Shown piece by piece: positions 10,635-22,459 of a stretch of DNA of 64,000 bases. Under the pieces are notes generated by a model. It saw nothing but the letters and a program-made list of their open reading frames with translations. It did no database searches and was not told the DNA's origin. The position numbers and the translations under genes were made by a program. The stretch is from assembly GCA_021292165.1 (NCBI GenBank), contig CM037880.1, positions 180,007,085-180,071,084 on the forward strand, in the 5' to 3' direction. This stretch comes from Shinisaurus crocodilurus (lineage: Eukaryota > Chordata > Lepidosauria > Squamata > Shinisauridae). How positions within the stretch are numbered: the stretch's first letter is position 1; the number at the start of each line of letters is the position of its first letter.

Positions 10635-11535
10635 CAGTGATGGCGAACCTATGGCACGGGTGCCACAGTGTGGGCACTCGAGCCATTGGTCACCAGATCG
10701 CGAAAAGACTGTCCCCTTCTGCAAAACACTAATTATTTTGTTCTTTCTCGCAGTGTGGAACAGAATGATTTTATTCTAGAATTCCTGTTACAGAATTCTT
10801 TTCTACATTGTTATCACATTTAAAAGATTTTGAAGAATGATGCACAGAGCATGGCTTGGATGTAAAGCCCTAACAGTTGACCTGAGTGCTGCATGTGTTG
10901 CTCTCAAACTAACGGAGTATGAGCCAAGGTTTGACAAATTATCAGCATGCATGCAATAGCAAAAATCACATTGATTGTGCAAAAGCATGCCCAATGCAAA
11001 CTTTTACCTAATGCAGCGTTTGCAGTCCAAGACATAAAGTGTTTAAAATGTGTTAAGCACGTTTCGTTTTCTTGTTTATCTTGCTCATCCTAGTACAGGT
11101 TGACTTTTACTTTTATTAATCCGACATCTGTAGAAGCAGGGAAAGGACCTGGAGTAAAGCTTGCCCCATACAATTTCAGTCTGGCATATAATCATATTAC
11201 AAGTTGAGAATCCCTTATCCAAAAATACATGTGCCTAATTATTTAAAAAGTTTGTATAAATTCCCTTCAGGCTATGTGTACAATGTAGGACTATAATAAT
11301 TTTTTGAGTTGATTTTTTTCCCAACAAAAAGCTGTTTGTATCATTGAAAGCTGTGCTATTGTGTTTTTCTTTTAAGACAAAAGATGTTAATTAGCTCAGA
11401 CAACTGTATGAGTTGTTTTTCTAAAACTAAAACCTCGGTATTCAGGTTTAATTGCAGTGCTGGCACTTTGAAATAAATAAGTTGGTTTTGTGTTGCAGTT
11501 TGGGCACTCGGGCTCAAAAAGGTTCGCCATCACTG
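10635..11535 (+). mobile_element. Non-autonomous hAT element, 901 bp (family H9, copy 1)
   Basis: Ends cagtgatggcgaacct and aggttcgccatcactg are inverted repeats (15 of 16 or better). Flanks gactatag (10627-10634) and gactgtag (11536-11543) are an 8-bp duplication with one change. The whole body matches 30527-31447 in reverse complement. No transposase-like frame remains. Confidence 0.93.
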
Positions 11536-11565
11536 GACTGTAGGATATATGGAAGTGCTCCAATG

Positions 11566-11618
11566 TAGTAGTAGTAGTAGTAGTAGTAGTAGTAATAGTA
11601 GTAGTAGTAGTAGTAGTA

Positions 11619-11667
<49 letters not shown>
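11566..11667 (+). repeat. (TAG)n(TAA)n microsatellite
   Basis: About 102 bases of compound trinucleotide repeat, changing from TAG to TAA units. It produces long meaningless Tyr/Leu/Ile runs in all frames. Confidence 0.97.
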
Positions 11668-11669
<2 letters not shown>

Positions 11670-12399
11670 TGAACACATCTGCACAACTTTCAGGGACCGA
11701 AAAAAAGGTGGCCAAGAAGTGATGGTCACTCCAAAGTGCCATTTGGGCATCAGTGGAGGGGCAGTCACTGCTGGTGGCACAAGGGAGATCGCAAAGAGTG
11801 CCAGGGGTTCTCATTGTCCTTGATGAGCAGCTCTGTAGCCACTAGCCCCCAGCAACACGATGAAATTGCTCTCCCAGGTCACCACAACCCATCGGGGTAC
11901 GAACAACCCCTAGAACAAGCCATGAGTTGTCACGGTAGGTTGTTTGCAAAAAATAAGCCACCCTGCAGAAGGCGGTCCAGGTTCACATAACACAGCAACC
12001 CATTGAGGCCAGCTGCCCATGATGGGTTGCTGTGTCATGCAGACCAGGTCATTCTGTGCATGAACAGATTTTCAATACATGTAATACCCTGTATGATCCT
12101 GCTACATGGGAAAACAGGGAAGTAATCCTCTGGTCTGCATTCTCTAAAAGGAAACCACATCGAATCTGATTGTACATGGGTAATGAATCTATCTGCATAT
12201 TGTATCTTTTGCAGCCATTGGCATGATAATAAAAACAAAATTGAAAAAATGATGTTGCAGATAAAGAAATTGGTACAGTGGCAATGCTGCATGGATAGTC
12301 ACAAAATACTACATGATATTTAGGCTCCTACTAAATCCAAATGCAATATTCCAGTGCTTACGTTTTAGAAAGAGAACACAGGAATATGCCTGTTGTTGA

Positions 12400-12510
12400 G
12401 TGAGAGTGGGTCTCCAGAGTTTTAGACAGGGGTCTTTCCCAACCCTACCTGGAGATTCCGAGGACTGAACCCTGCACCATCCACATGAAACACATATGGT
12501 CTAGTAACAT
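12400..12510 (-). mobile_element. tRNA-derived SINE with CR1-like tail, partial (SINE2 copy 1)
   Basis: On the minus strand it reads tgcagggttcagtcctcgg (B-box region), then aatctccaggtagggttggg and gacccctgtctaaaactctgg, matching the body of the copies at 18914 and 46415. Both ends are decayed. Confidence 0.7.
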
Positions 12511-12529
12511 GCAGGTGGAGCTAAGTATG

Positions 12530-13770
12530 ATGAGAAGAAGACTCTATATGCTTAGTTGCATTCTTTTCTGCAGACTGCAGCCAACAAACTGGCCAAATTG
12601 AATGTACATGAGGAACCTTTTGTCTGAGTGACTTAGTACAAACTGAGATCATAAAGAGCACAGAATGAGCTGTGTAATATTTTGCACACTATATATAGTA
12701 GGTTCATGGGTGATTTGGGCTCTTGATGGATGACTAAGAAAACTCATTCACCACATGAACATTCAATCCAGGATAGTAGGAAGTGTCAGGTCAGATTACA
12801 TATAAAACAGGCTATAGTTGCTTTATTTCCCAAGCATTGTAGAAGGAATACTGTAGAAGGAAGGAAGATAAAATGATAACCATACTAGTTGTTCAAAGAG
12901 ATCATCATTGTTTTGAGTTAAAAAAGAGAGTAAGTGTCTAGACCTCATTGTTGCACAGGAAACATTTCAAATAATACATACCTGTTCTTGCCATTGTTTC
13001 ATTTCTATCTGTGCGCCTTTGTGTGTCTGTGCCCAATTGAGTAATTTCTGGTTAAGGGCCCTCTTAACTCTAAACTTATAGTTAATTATTTTTGCCAGGT
13101 ATTTTGTAACCCATGAGGGATTTGTAGGGTGCACATTCAATCCTTTTTATGATTTTGGATAGCTCAACACTGTTACATAGTATTATTGCAATCATCCATG
13201 TTTCTTTTGATTGCCATATTATTGCACAAATATTAGAACACATTGCCCCTATCCTTCTCTTAGAAAGACTGTAAAGTGAGACATCTGTAGTTCATTTCTG
13301 CTAGTGATATTTCTTTAGGAAAAATATTGTGGCAAAGCTATAAAACTGGTTACACTTATTTATAAATTCTGCTCTGTCATATTTGTCCATAACCAGAGTT
13401 TGGCTTACTATGGGGCAAGAGAGCCTTTTATCCACCATAAACTCACTCAACAGGCAAACCTTCTCTTATTAGGAAGTGTCTAGTTATCTAAATTTTTATA
13501 TCCACATGTTCCAAAACCTCTAGGAAAAAGTAAACTCAGTAATTCCACTGGAGTTTTTCCAAGCTGACTGCTCTCTAGTTACAGCTAGCAATTATTAAAG
13601 GCCTTTTAAAATCCATTTTATAGCAAGTAGAACAGTCAAAGAGTAAAGGACTACCTTCTTTAGTCAGGAAGCCAGTATGGTGTCCAAGTGAACTTGGGTT
13701 CCAATCTGAAACACATACTATATCTTGGAGTGCGAAGTAAGTGTGTTACAAGGGTAGATACACTGTTAGT
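12530..13770. other. No recognisable feature
   Basis: AT-rich unique-looking DNA; nothing recognised. Confidence 0.5.
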
Positions 13771-13776
13771 TTAGAT

Positions 13777-13910
13777 CAGAGGCGGGCAACTTGTGGCCTT
13801 CCAGATGTTTTGGCCTACAACTCCCATCACCCCCACCATTGCCTATGCTGGCTAAGGCTTATGGGAGTTGTAGGCAAAAACATCTGGAGGCCGCAAGTTG
13901 CCCACCCCTC
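13777..13910. mobile_element. Palindromic hAT-like MITE (family P, copy 1)
   Basis: The two halves are inverted repeats: ggcgggcaacttgtggcc with ccgcaagttgcccaccc, and tacaactcccat with atgggagttgta. Flanks gtttagat and atttagag share 6 of 8 bases, fitting an 8-bp target duplication. Related copies: 18569, 18717, 19453, 38656, 46819, 62736. Confidence 0.82.
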
Positions 13911-14919
13911 ATTTAGAGCTTTAGCCCCACTTGAGGAGTGAATGGAAGATTCCCTTAAAGAAACATATGTTTGCCCCACATTGCCCCTTTCATGGTGGAC
14001 ACATACCTGTGTTCTTGCCAAGTATTGCAGCTAGCATGACAGATGCAGACAGTGACCTGAGCGTGGGTGCCTTCAGACAATGCATTTAACATGCAATCTT
14101 CTTGTCTCACAGAATTTTACAGGGGGCCCAGGGATATCCTCCACTTGTAAGTGTTGTGCCTCCGTTTGGAAGACATGGGGCAAGCTGTGCCAGAGCGTGT
14201 TTGGGGTGGGGGCCAGGCATGTGTCATCTGCAGCCTGGCCCAGCTGTGTGCTGCCTTGCCAATCAGTGCCTGTTTAAAAGACAGGCCCCAAACACACTTC
14301 GGACGCTGGAAGCAATTGTCATTGCAACTCGACCGTAGCCAGATGCTCCTGCCAGCCCCCGGACCGAGACTCGTGCTTCCTTGACTTCGCAACACCCCCG
14401 GCCACGCTTCTTCAGCCTGCTCCTACACTGCTTTGTTCTATTTTGGTTTTGGACAGATCTCTTGGCTTTCAACCTTGGACTGTGTTAACGACAATGGCTT
14501 ATCTGTGGACCAGACTGAACGACAGTAACCCTCCAATGTTTTCCCACCATTTCTTCCATCTTTTTTCTTTCCATCAAAAAGCAAAACAAAAAAACTGTTA
14601 AGCGGGAAAATATGGAATAGCTGCACCATGTCTTTTGATTGGTAATGCTAGGAGCAGTCCTCCTGGAAGCCTCCCCCACTTCATGATATAGGGTGCCAGC
14701 ACAACGTGGTGATGAGCACACTGTCTACCACAACATTTATGGATGTATACTGCAGGTTATAAGAGTGCCCATTCAAACTCCCCACTTACCGTAGATGTTC
14801 CTTGATTATACACAGTGTTAATTAGGAACAAGCAAGTCATTCTGTCGCTCTGTAGACCACAAAAGCTTTTGCCATGATAAATCTCTTAATCTTTAAGGTG
14901 CCACAAGACTCTCTGTTGT

Positions 14920-16200
14920 TTTTGCTACAACAAACTAAAATGACTATCCATGTATCTCTTGCGCAACATCTTTGCCCAAGGCCTGTGGAACCCAGCTCCA
15001 GATGATTTCACAGAATATTTTATTTTTTTATTTGATTTGGATTCCACCCTTTGATACAGGAGGATCCCCAAAGATCCCTTTGCAAACTTAAGCTGGCTAT
15101 ATCAGTTTCAGAAGTAGCCAAACCACTTCATGTTGGCAGTGTTGCATCACTTCTTATCTTCTTAGACTCATGATGTCCAGCTGCCAGGACCGACCCTATC
15201 ATTAGGTAGAGTAAGGCGATTGTCTCAGGTGGTGTTCCTTGTAAACTGTTTCCCTTTGTTTGAGGACAGAGCTGTGTATGTCACATACAAACTGTCCTGG
15301 GGCTCCTAAACTAGCCTGCATGCCTCAGCTGTGGTGAATGACACTGTCCCATCCCCATTGTTGAAGCAAGATTCGACTGCTATTCCAGCTGGTTTCTGTA
15401 TGTGGAATGGGAAGGAGGTGTCATCTTTTCCTTCACCTCAGTCAGCTAAATGTCTTGGACTGGCCCTGCCAGCAGTGCTATCCTACACACCACTTGTGGA
15501 TTAGTTTCGGTGGTTTACATATGCCTCAATGCTTGGCAAATATCTCCAAATTTTTGCTGCTGCCTGCATGCTTTCTGTTGGGGTTTGCTGTGCTTCAAGC
15601 TAGGAACTGGGCTGATTTGCACTCTGATCCTAAAAATGTTACTTAAAAGTAATACTGTTTCCAGTGGAACTTCCACAGGAGTCTATTTCACATTGCAGCC
15701 TTCATTCCTTTGATCTCAAGGAGGCTAACCTGACTTAATCACAACGGTTTCAATTTAACTGAATTGTGGATCATGTTGTCTGTGAAGTATCCATGGTTCA
15801 TAAACCCAATGTTAAATATTTATCCCAGCATATCCAGCAAGTTTCTCTTAGAAACGACATAACTCCTTTAACTTTGAATAACAAATGCATACCATGTTGA
15901 CCAGTTCCTCTGAAGAGCAGCAAGCTAGAAAATAGCTGAACTGATGTTCTTTTGCTTGAATGCCTTGCCTATAGGCTGTCTTAGCACCTCATAAATCCCC
16001 TAATTGTATCAGCTTATTTGGCAGCATGTGATATTCTCTGCTAAAACACAGTGAAAAGAAGATCAGGCTGGTATTGAAAATAAGGTATTAAGAAAGGCCT
16101 TATGAGATTTATGGAAGACAAGCCTACTACTGGCAGAAATCCAATGCTTCCTTAGTAGTAATAAAGGAACACTCAACATTGTTCCTGTTAGCCAGGAAAT
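14920..16200. other. No recognisable feature
   Basis: Mixed-composition DNA with no repeat family or coding motif that I recognise. Confidence 0.5.
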
Positions 16201-16208
16201 GACATTAG

Positions 16209-16246
16209 GTGTGTGTGTGTGTGTGTGTGTGCGTGCGCGCGCGCAC
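16209..16246 (+). repeat. (TG)n(CG)n microsatellite
   Basis: An alternating purine-pyrimidine run that changes from TG to CG units; such sequence can adopt Z-DNA. Confidence 0.95.
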
Positions 16247-16375
16247 CTATTTCATTTATTTTCATTTTTATTTTTTGCACAATTTCACTTCGATCTTTTA
16301 GTGACAAAACTTAGGTCCAAGTCAGAATTAGCACTCAAGATACCTGACAAGAAGAAGTCAAGGTCTCTAGCACTT

Positions 16376-16620
16376 ATATTTATTTATTTATTTATTTATT
16401 ACATTTATACCCCGCCTTTTTTCCTACAAGGAACTCAAGGCGGCTTACATAATCCTCCTCCTTCTCCTCTCCATTTTATCTTCACAACAACCCTGTGAGG
16501 TAGGTTAGGCTGAGAGGCAGTGACTGGCCCAAAGTCACCCAGTGAGTTTCATGGCTGAGCGGGGACTAGAACCCGGATCTCCCGAGTCCCAGTCCAACAC
16601 TCTCACCACTACGCCACACC
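16376..16620 (-). mobile_element. tRNA-derived SINE, L2-type tail (SINE1 copy 2)
   Basis: Same structure as 1861-2151: (TTTA)n tail, gcggggtataaat, then the B-box ggttctagtcc and A-box gtagtggtgaga on the minus strand. Slightly 5'-truncated at tggtgtggcg. Confidence 0.88.
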
Positions 16621-17007
16621 ATGGAGGTAACCTACAGCATTAGACCTGACTGATCAGTAAGAAGTAAACCCTGTTCCAGAGTAACTTTTGTCTGACCACA
16701 ATTGAGACAGAAGACAACAGCAAGCTTTAAACAGGAGTTTTACTTAATGCTAACAGGCATCTTCTTCTTACAACTAAGGCAAGCAAAGTAAGTAGGCAAA
16801 AGTGAAACCAAGTGAACAAGCAGGTTGCCGTGGTGGAGAGGAGGAGCAACTCCAGGGGGTTCTTATCAGTGGGCCCTCGCTGGGGTGTGCGCCCTCGGCA
16901 GGTGCCTGACCACGCCTACCCCTGAGGCCAGCCCTGGGGACAGATGTCACAGAGATTGAAAGAAAAACCATAAGCTTATAATGAATTGATTTTTTTTGAA
17001 GAAGCAC

Positions 17008-17172
17008 AGGCCTGTGGCTTACGCTGGCTCAGCTTGTCGGAGTGTGGAAAGCTAAGCAGGGTCAGGCCTGGTTATTACTTGGATGGGAGACCCCCTCCTC
17101 TAGTTTCCTGCATTCAGCAGGGGGTTGGACTCGATAGCCTTGTAGGCTCCTTCCAACTCTATGATCTATGAA
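17008..17172 (+). mobile_element. 5S rRNA-derived SINE with CR1 tail (copy 2)
   Basis: Shows the 5S promoter blocks ggaaagctaagcagggtc and ttacttggatgggagacc followed by the CR1-type end agcagggggttggactcg and ctatgatctatga. Confidence 0.92.
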
Positions 17173-17179
17173 ATCTATT

Positions 17180-18560
17180 TACTACTGTTAGTTATCAATG
17201 GTCTCAATACTGGGGAGCTAGAGGGTATAGAAAAATAAACTTCATGAGTCATTTTCTCCAGTCCTATATCCTGTATTTTAATATTCAGGCATGAGTCAAA
17301 GCTAGTAGGAAACTGTCAGTAATTATCAGAGTAAATTCTAGCCACAGACTTCCATATCAGAAATTAAAGTGGAAATTATAGGTGTTGGCACCTCACAGAG
17401 CAAAAGCAGAGAGCTGGTTTTCTCACATGAACATCAAAATGTACAGCCGTAAATTATAAGGTACATAAGATTCTTTTGAACTTGTGAGATGAAGAATCCT
17501 ATAAAATGAAAATTGAAAGCTAGATAAAGCAAGCTTTTCTTGCTCTAAAAGAATAAATTATTTTGGGTGGATACCAGAGAGGCAGGGAAGAACAGGTTAG
17601 AAAATGCGGCTCATTCTTGTTAACAACATTTACCAAGAAAGAGAAAGGTTAGAGTACCAGTGGAGAAATGGTAGGTATCACTTCTCAGTTTTACACCTAG
17701 GATTAAATGGAAATGGTAGGATATAGTAGGGCTTGAAAGAGATTACGTTGCATACATGATGATTACCAATGTCTATAATTGTGTGTTTTGCACAGAGCAA
17801 GAGACTGATCTAAGTTACAGCGGGTCTTTATGTTTTCAAAAATGGGGGGGGGGGGGTGTCAGCCATTGCTTTTTTGTCCCTGAATACTGGATGTAATCTG
17901 ATACCTGCACCACCTACCAGTGACTAATCTGTTCAGTCTGCAATCTCCATGTAGAGACTGGGTCTAAACTCCAGACCTCATGACCAGCAACATCTGGCCT
18001 AATTTTTGCACTTTTCTGTTCTTTCCCACCCACTGATTTGTTTGTTTTTACCACTTCTGGTGAACCTGGAAGCTTGAACAATCTTTTGTGGCATTTTGGT
18101 TGGTCCTAATAATAATGGTTGGCATTGCCCAACTGTGGATTTTAGAATTGCGCTGACTTTTTTTTTTAAAAAAGTCTCTGTTTTGTTCTCTGTGACTAAC
18201 TCCAAAACATTCATTTTGCTAATCATTCCTGGTACTCTCAATAAATGCTGTTTTGAAATGTTTGCAGCTAGTTTCTGTGGGTAATTTTGATCCTATTTCC
18301 TCTAACATATGCAAATTAATGTAGGCATTAAGAACGTAGTTCTGTTCATAAACAATTGGCCCTGTTGCATCATGTTTCTTGGAACAGTGAACTCTAGTAA
18401 TCTGAATATACAAGAGTGAGAAACCAGGTGTGTCTGTCTCAAGTATTGGCCTCTCCTGAACATCTGGCTGTTTCTGGCAACATGAACCAAGAAGTTAACA
18501 TACATGAGCTGTTGGCTGAGTGTGACTTAGGTTTCTATTAGTTGGAGTTCCCTATTTAAG
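17180..18560. other. No recognisable feature
   Basis: AT-rich DNA with a poly-G run near 17847-17857; no coding or repeat family recognised. Confidence 0.5.
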
Positions 18561-18568
18561 ACCTAGGG

Positions 18569-18711
18569 CAGTGGCGACGGACATAATAGCTCTTGAGATG
18601 TTGTTGGACTGTGATGGTCATTAGCCCTAGCCAGCATAGCCAATGATGAGGGATGTTAGGCGTTGTAGTCCTAACTACAACAACTGGAGGGTCACATGTT
18701 CCCCATCTCTG
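18569..18711. mobile_element. Palindromic MITE (family P, copy 2)
   Basis: Begins cagtggcgacggac and ends ccccatctctg with inverted interiors (gatgttgttggac, gttgtagtcc). If the neighbour at 18717-18840 and its duplication are removed, the right flank ttctaggg matches the left flank acctaggg at 6 of 8 bases. Confidence 0.65.
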
Positions 18712-18716
18712 TTCTA

Positions 18717-18840
18717 TGGGAGGGGGAGGCAACCTTGTCGTTTTGGACTACAACTCCCACGATCCCTAACCAGTGTCCATGTTGGCTGGGGCTTATGGGA
18801 GTTGATGTCCAACATCTGGTGGGCACCATATGGCCTACCC
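18717..18840. mobile_element. Palindromic MITE (family P, copy 3)
   Basis: Contains ggactacaactcccac and tatgggagttgatgtcc as inverted arms. It is bounded by an exact 8-bp duplication ctgttcta (18709-18716 and 18841-18848), showing insertion at the edge of copy 2. Confidence 0.8.
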
Positions 18841-18913
18841 CTGTTCTAGGGCCTTGCCTATGAAAGAAGATGGATGTTTCACATTTGTGTCCTAGGCCCT
18901 TTTCTGGGGGGAA

Positions 18914-19072
18914 CATAGGAAACTGCCTCAGACTGTTTGACCCATCTAGCTTGACACTGACAGGCAGTGGCTCCCCAGGGTTGAAGGCAGGAGTCGTTCC
19001 CAGCCCTACCTGGAGATGCAGGGGATGTTCTGCATGTAAAGCATGTGCTCTGCCACTGCGCTATGGCTTCTG
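18914..19072 (-). mobile_element. tRNA-derived SINE with CR1-like tail (SINE2 copy 2)
   Basis: On the minus strand: A-box-like tagcgcagtggcagagc, then a decayed B-box region, cctgcatctccaggtagggc, and a tail ctagatgggtcaaac and ggcagtttcctatgt. The tail resembles the CR1 end at 31985-32045. Confidence 0.8.
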
Positions 19073-19452
19073 ATCCCCAGTTGCAATTACCAGGCCATGG
19101 CGGCAATCCTATACCCCAGGAGTGCATAACCTCTTTCAGCCCGAGGGCCAAATTCCATTTCAGAGAAGCTCTTGGGGGCCGCGTTCCAGTGGTGGGTGGG
19201 ACTGAACCAAATATACCAGCATATTTTAGCTTAAAGCTTTTACTACCAGTGACTACTCCTTAGGAGGGGCATTTGCACCTTTTAGAATGGGGGAAACTGC
19301 ACAAAAAAGGAAATCACCAAATGATTGGTTGTCAGGGGAAAGGGGCCAGGGCCAGGAGAAGGGGGCAGGGCCATCTAGGGTGCCCTGGAGGGCCAGACTG
19401 CGACCTCTATATTGCTGGATTCAGCCCCGGTTGAGGTTCTGCACCCCTGCTA

Positions 19453-19590
19453 TAAGCCAGCCTTTTCCAACCTGGTGGCCTCCAGTTATTTTAGACTGCA
19501 GCTCCCAGCAGTCCTTGACTATTGGCCATGCTGGCTGGGGCTAGTGGGAGTTTTAATCCAAAAGATCTGCACAAACTGGGGAAGACTACT
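19453..19590. mobile_element. Palindromic MITE, diverged (family P, copy 4)
   Basis: Arms gactgcagctcccagcag and gctagtgggagttttaatcc around ggccatgctggctggggc match the family centre. Ends are eroded. Confidence 0.6.
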
Positions 19591-19591
19591 A

Positions 19592-19664
19592 TACACACAT
19601 ACCTAGGAGCAAGCCCAATTGAGCTCAATATTTCTGAGTAGATAGGGTATAGGATTGCATTGCA
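19592..19664. mobile_element. Harbinger-like MITE, partial (family M, copy 1)
   Basis: Contains aagcccaattgagctcaat and ends gtataggattgcattgca, the motif shared with 56262-56349 and 57645-57738. Left end not defined. Confidence 0.5.
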
Positions 19665-20397
19665 CAACTTCTGGGGCTTGTTTCTGTCCAGCCCAGAATC
19701 TCCTACTTTCTCTCTTTGACATTCAGTCAAATGCTTCCTGTTCTCTACTTTTGTTTTTTGTATTCCAAATTCATTTTATGGAAACGCTTTCCTCACTGCA
19801 GCACATAATGCACATAACTGATGAGTGTGTTTGAAGGAAAGCAGTGACTATTTTGAATTGTAAACTAAAATAAGAATCCTGAACTTTTCAGTTTAACTTG
19901 CACCCTGGCACTTCAACAGCATAAACCAGAAGGGAAAGAGAAAATAATGTTATGTATGCACATAACAGGATATTAATTATGTGTAAATGTGATGATAATG
20001 CTTGCAAGGCAATGGAAGGTTGGGATTCTTTCCCTCTAATTAATATTTTCCTCTTACCGGCTGAAATAAAATGTCAACGTTGTTGGGAATTTGCAACTTT
20101 AAAAGCATTTACCACAAGGACTGTCAATAAATGTGAACATCTTAACATGCTGACTCCACGGTGTCTAGATTTTTCACTACTGAATTGTTCGTTTCCATCT
20201 TTTCCAGCTCTAAATATAACTCTCATACACTTTTCATTTCTTAAGTGGTCTAATTCCTGTTGAGCCAACATGGGAGATATTTTAATATTGTTCAATCAAC
20301 TCTAGGGTTGCCAGGTCAGCAGCATCCCATTCCCTGAGATTTCAGGGCCAAAACCTGAGACCCATGGGGCGAGCCTTTCAGTAACAATTGCAGAACT

Positions 20398-20398
<1 letters not shown>

Positions 20399-20470
<72 letters not shown>
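20399..20470 (+). repeat. (TG)n(AG)n microsatellite
   Basis: Compound dinucleotide repeat, TG units followed by AG units. Confidence 0.97.
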
Positions 20471-20472
<2 letters not shown>

Positions 20473-20576
20473 TGGGTTTCTTGTATGCAATTAAATACAC
20501 AAGAAGAATTATGTTTAACTATTTTTACAATAATAAACAAACTGAATTTGCATTCACAGAAATATTTACACAGTGC

Positions 20577-20763
20577 TTAAGATTTATACTTAGAATTTGA
20601 AATGAATGCTTTGAGCAACTGTGGTTGCTGCTTTATATATTTGAAAAAATTGGACACTGCTCAATTTATAATTGAATTTAACACAAAGCTCTGCTTTAAC
20701 TGGGGGAGCTAGTATGCCGTTCCTGTTGTCTTTCCATGTTTCCTATGTGAGAAAACACCCCTT
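20577..20763 (-). pseudogene. hAT transposase pseudogene, part 4 (C-terminal end)
   Basis: On the minus strand, directly after the SINE at 20764-21001, the frame resumes with GVFSH, the block that follows the SNAYVER motif in hAT dimerisation domains. One further frame change leads to VKAELCVKFNY and QPQLLKAF, then a TAA at 20577-20579. In hAT transposases this region packs the dimer and ends the protein. Together with parts 1 to 3 it gives about 1.75 kb of former coding sequence, close to the ~600 residues usual for the family. Confidence 0.75.
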
Positions 20764-21001
20764 CTATTTATTTATTTTTATTTATTTATTATATTTATAC
20801 CCCGCCTTTTTTCCTGCAAGGAACCCAAGGCGGCTTACATAATCCTCCTCCTCCTCTCCATTTTATCCTCACAACAACCCTGTGAGGTAGGTTAGGCTGA
20901 GTCAGTGACTGGCCCAAAGTCACCCAGTGAGTTTCATCGCCAAGCGGGGAATAGAACCCGGATCTCCCGAGTCCCAGTCCAACACTCTAACCACTTTGTC
21001 A
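20764..21001 (-). mobile_element. tRNA-derived SINE inside the hAT pseudogene (SINE1 copy 3)
   Basis: Body and tail match 16376-16620 ((ATTT)n tail, gcggggtataaat, B-box ggttctattcc). It splits the hAT dimerisation domain between SNAYVT and GVFSH. Confidence 0.88.
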
Positions 21002-21094
21002 CATATGCATTACTTACTGGGATGGCAATCACAGCACTAACAACCGCTGCAAAAGATGTAGATTTTATGAGTTTCAATAACTGCACCCATTTCT
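21002..21094 (-). pseudogene. hAT transposase pseudogene, part 3 (dimerisation domain)
   Basis: On the minus strand the frame reads LLKLIKSTSFAAVVSA and AIPVSNAYVT. The IPxSNA(Y/F)xER signature belongs to the hAT C-terminal dimerisation domain, so this short segment between L1 and SINE is assignable despite its size. Positions 21082-21094 are the L1 target-site duplication, which is itself part of the former coding sequence. Confidence 0.8.
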
Positions 21095-21214
21095 TTCTTT
21101 CTTTCCTTTTTTTTTAAATATTTTATTAAATTTTAAAACAATACAAAGAAAATAACATACACACATAACTAATATTGTGCTCCCATCACCATGGGACCAA
21201 ACAATCCAATAACT

Positions 21215-21454
21215 CTATAATTGTTCATTATTCCAAAAATACAATAAATCTTGACAGGGTAAACTCCCTTTCCCCCTTTTAAACACATATTCCAAAAATA
21301 AACCCCAAATATCCTTAAAATTATTTTTCTTTAATTGACCCCTTTTGCATTTAATATTACAAGTCAACATATCATTCAAAGCCATATCCCATACTTCCTT
21401 ATACCATTCATTAATAGTGAAAACTTGCTGGATTTTCCATTTCCTTGCTATCAT
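21215..21454 (-). pseudogene. L1 ORF2 extreme C-terminus
   Basis: Eighty codons (ARKWKIQQVFTINEWYKEVW onward) that continue the preceding ORF2 segment after a frameshift at about 21455-21465. The stop lies about 100 bp before the A-rich tail. The WKIQ...EWY...W pattern is the usual end of L1-clade ORF2 proteins. The function of this tail in L1 is poorly defined. Confidence 0.8.
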
Positions 21455-21458
21455 TAGT

Positions 21459-22400
21459 CTACCTGCCAGTTAACAAATTTATGATTAATTCTTTAACATT
21501 TTGAGAACCGATCATCTTTTCCGTTATTGTTAGCAAAGCTAGTTTAGGGCATACCTCTAAATCAACTCCAACAATTTCTGATATTTCCTCAAAAATCATT
21601 TTCCAAAAATCCATTACATTTTTACAACTCCACCACATATGAGCATATGTACCCAATTCCTGACATCCTCGCCAACACATTGGAGAACATTTATTATCTA
21701 TTCTATTTAATCTCACTGGGGTCAAATACCATCTCCAAATTAGCTTATAAAAATTCTCTTTAATTCTTATAGACATATTTTTCAATATTCGCCTATCCCA
21801 AATCTTATTCCACTCATCCTTTGATATTTCCTCTTCAAACTCTGTATCCCAAACTATTTTAAGATTTTCTGCTTGCTCTTCTGATTTCTGCAACATTTTA
21901 TATAACATCTTTGTAAGACCCCTAGCTGATGCATTTCCTTCTACAAGTTCTCTAGACATAACCACCTGCTCAAATGCAGTGAAATCCCTTTCATGCTCAT
22001 GTCTCCTCTTCCATTTCTTACCCCATTGTACTAATTGAATTAAATTTAACCAAGAAATTCTTCCTGCCCCAACCCTATCAATTATTTGCTGTCTTGTCTC
22101 CATTTTTTCCAGCCAATCCATTAAAGTTATCACCTTTTTCTCTCTAAAAATTCGTTCCAAATGTCTAACATTCTCGGGAAAATCTTCCATAACCACCACT
22201 GGAGTAAGCGGGGATATACCTGGTAAAAATATTTCCTTATTTCTACCCCAAATTTCTAACATATTTTTTAAAAAGGGATTTTCTAATCTTTTTGTCATAA
22301 TATGTCCTTGTTTTGTAAATAAGAATTTATCCACCCTATTACCCAATTCAAATGCTTCTATTTCCCACCACATAAAATCTTTTCTAACAATAATATCCAT
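21459..22400 (-). pseudogene. L1 ORF2 C-terminal region with Cys-rich knuckle
   Basis: A 313-codon open segment after the RT and thumb. It includes IWDRRILKNMSIRIKEN, YKLIWRWYLTPVRL and a Cys-rich cluster CSPMCWRGCQELGTYAHMWW, which matches the C...C...H...C-type knuckle near the end of L1-clade ORF2. It is joined to the RT segment by a frameshift in a G6A5 run at about 22509-22520 and to the last 80 codons by another near 21460. The cluster is required for retrotransposition in characterised L1s. Uninterrupted over 313 codons. Confidence 0.88.
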
Positions 22401-22459
22401 GATATATCTAAGTTGATTAGCTATATAATACCATTTTAAATTAGGGAGACCAAGTCCCC

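Larger units (their letters stand above)
9884..12050. mobile_element. Possible non-autonomous DNA element (family Y) hosting a hAT
   Basis: The left end gggttcacacataatg and the right end gggttgctgtgtcatgcag form a loose inverted pair, and the left interior (around 9940-10250) resembles 27700-27990. A 0.9 kb hAT (10635-11535) and a trinucleotide repeat are inside. Boundaries and unity of the two halves are uncertain. Confidence 0.35.

Noticed and set aside
11514..11814. Frames rich in Tyr, Ile, Leu or Thr runs
   Set aside because: Translations of the (TAG)n(TAA)n array; similarly (GATA)n at 29650 and (TG)n(AG)n at 20399.
14050..14600. Solo LTR
   Set aside because: Composition and text (tcttggctttcaaccttgg) resemble reptile LTRs, but no TG...CA ends with a target duplication could be found.
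16680..16940. LTR and hAT fragments
   Set aside because: Short similarities only (caggtgcctg, ggccagccctgg); no boundaries, so not annotated.
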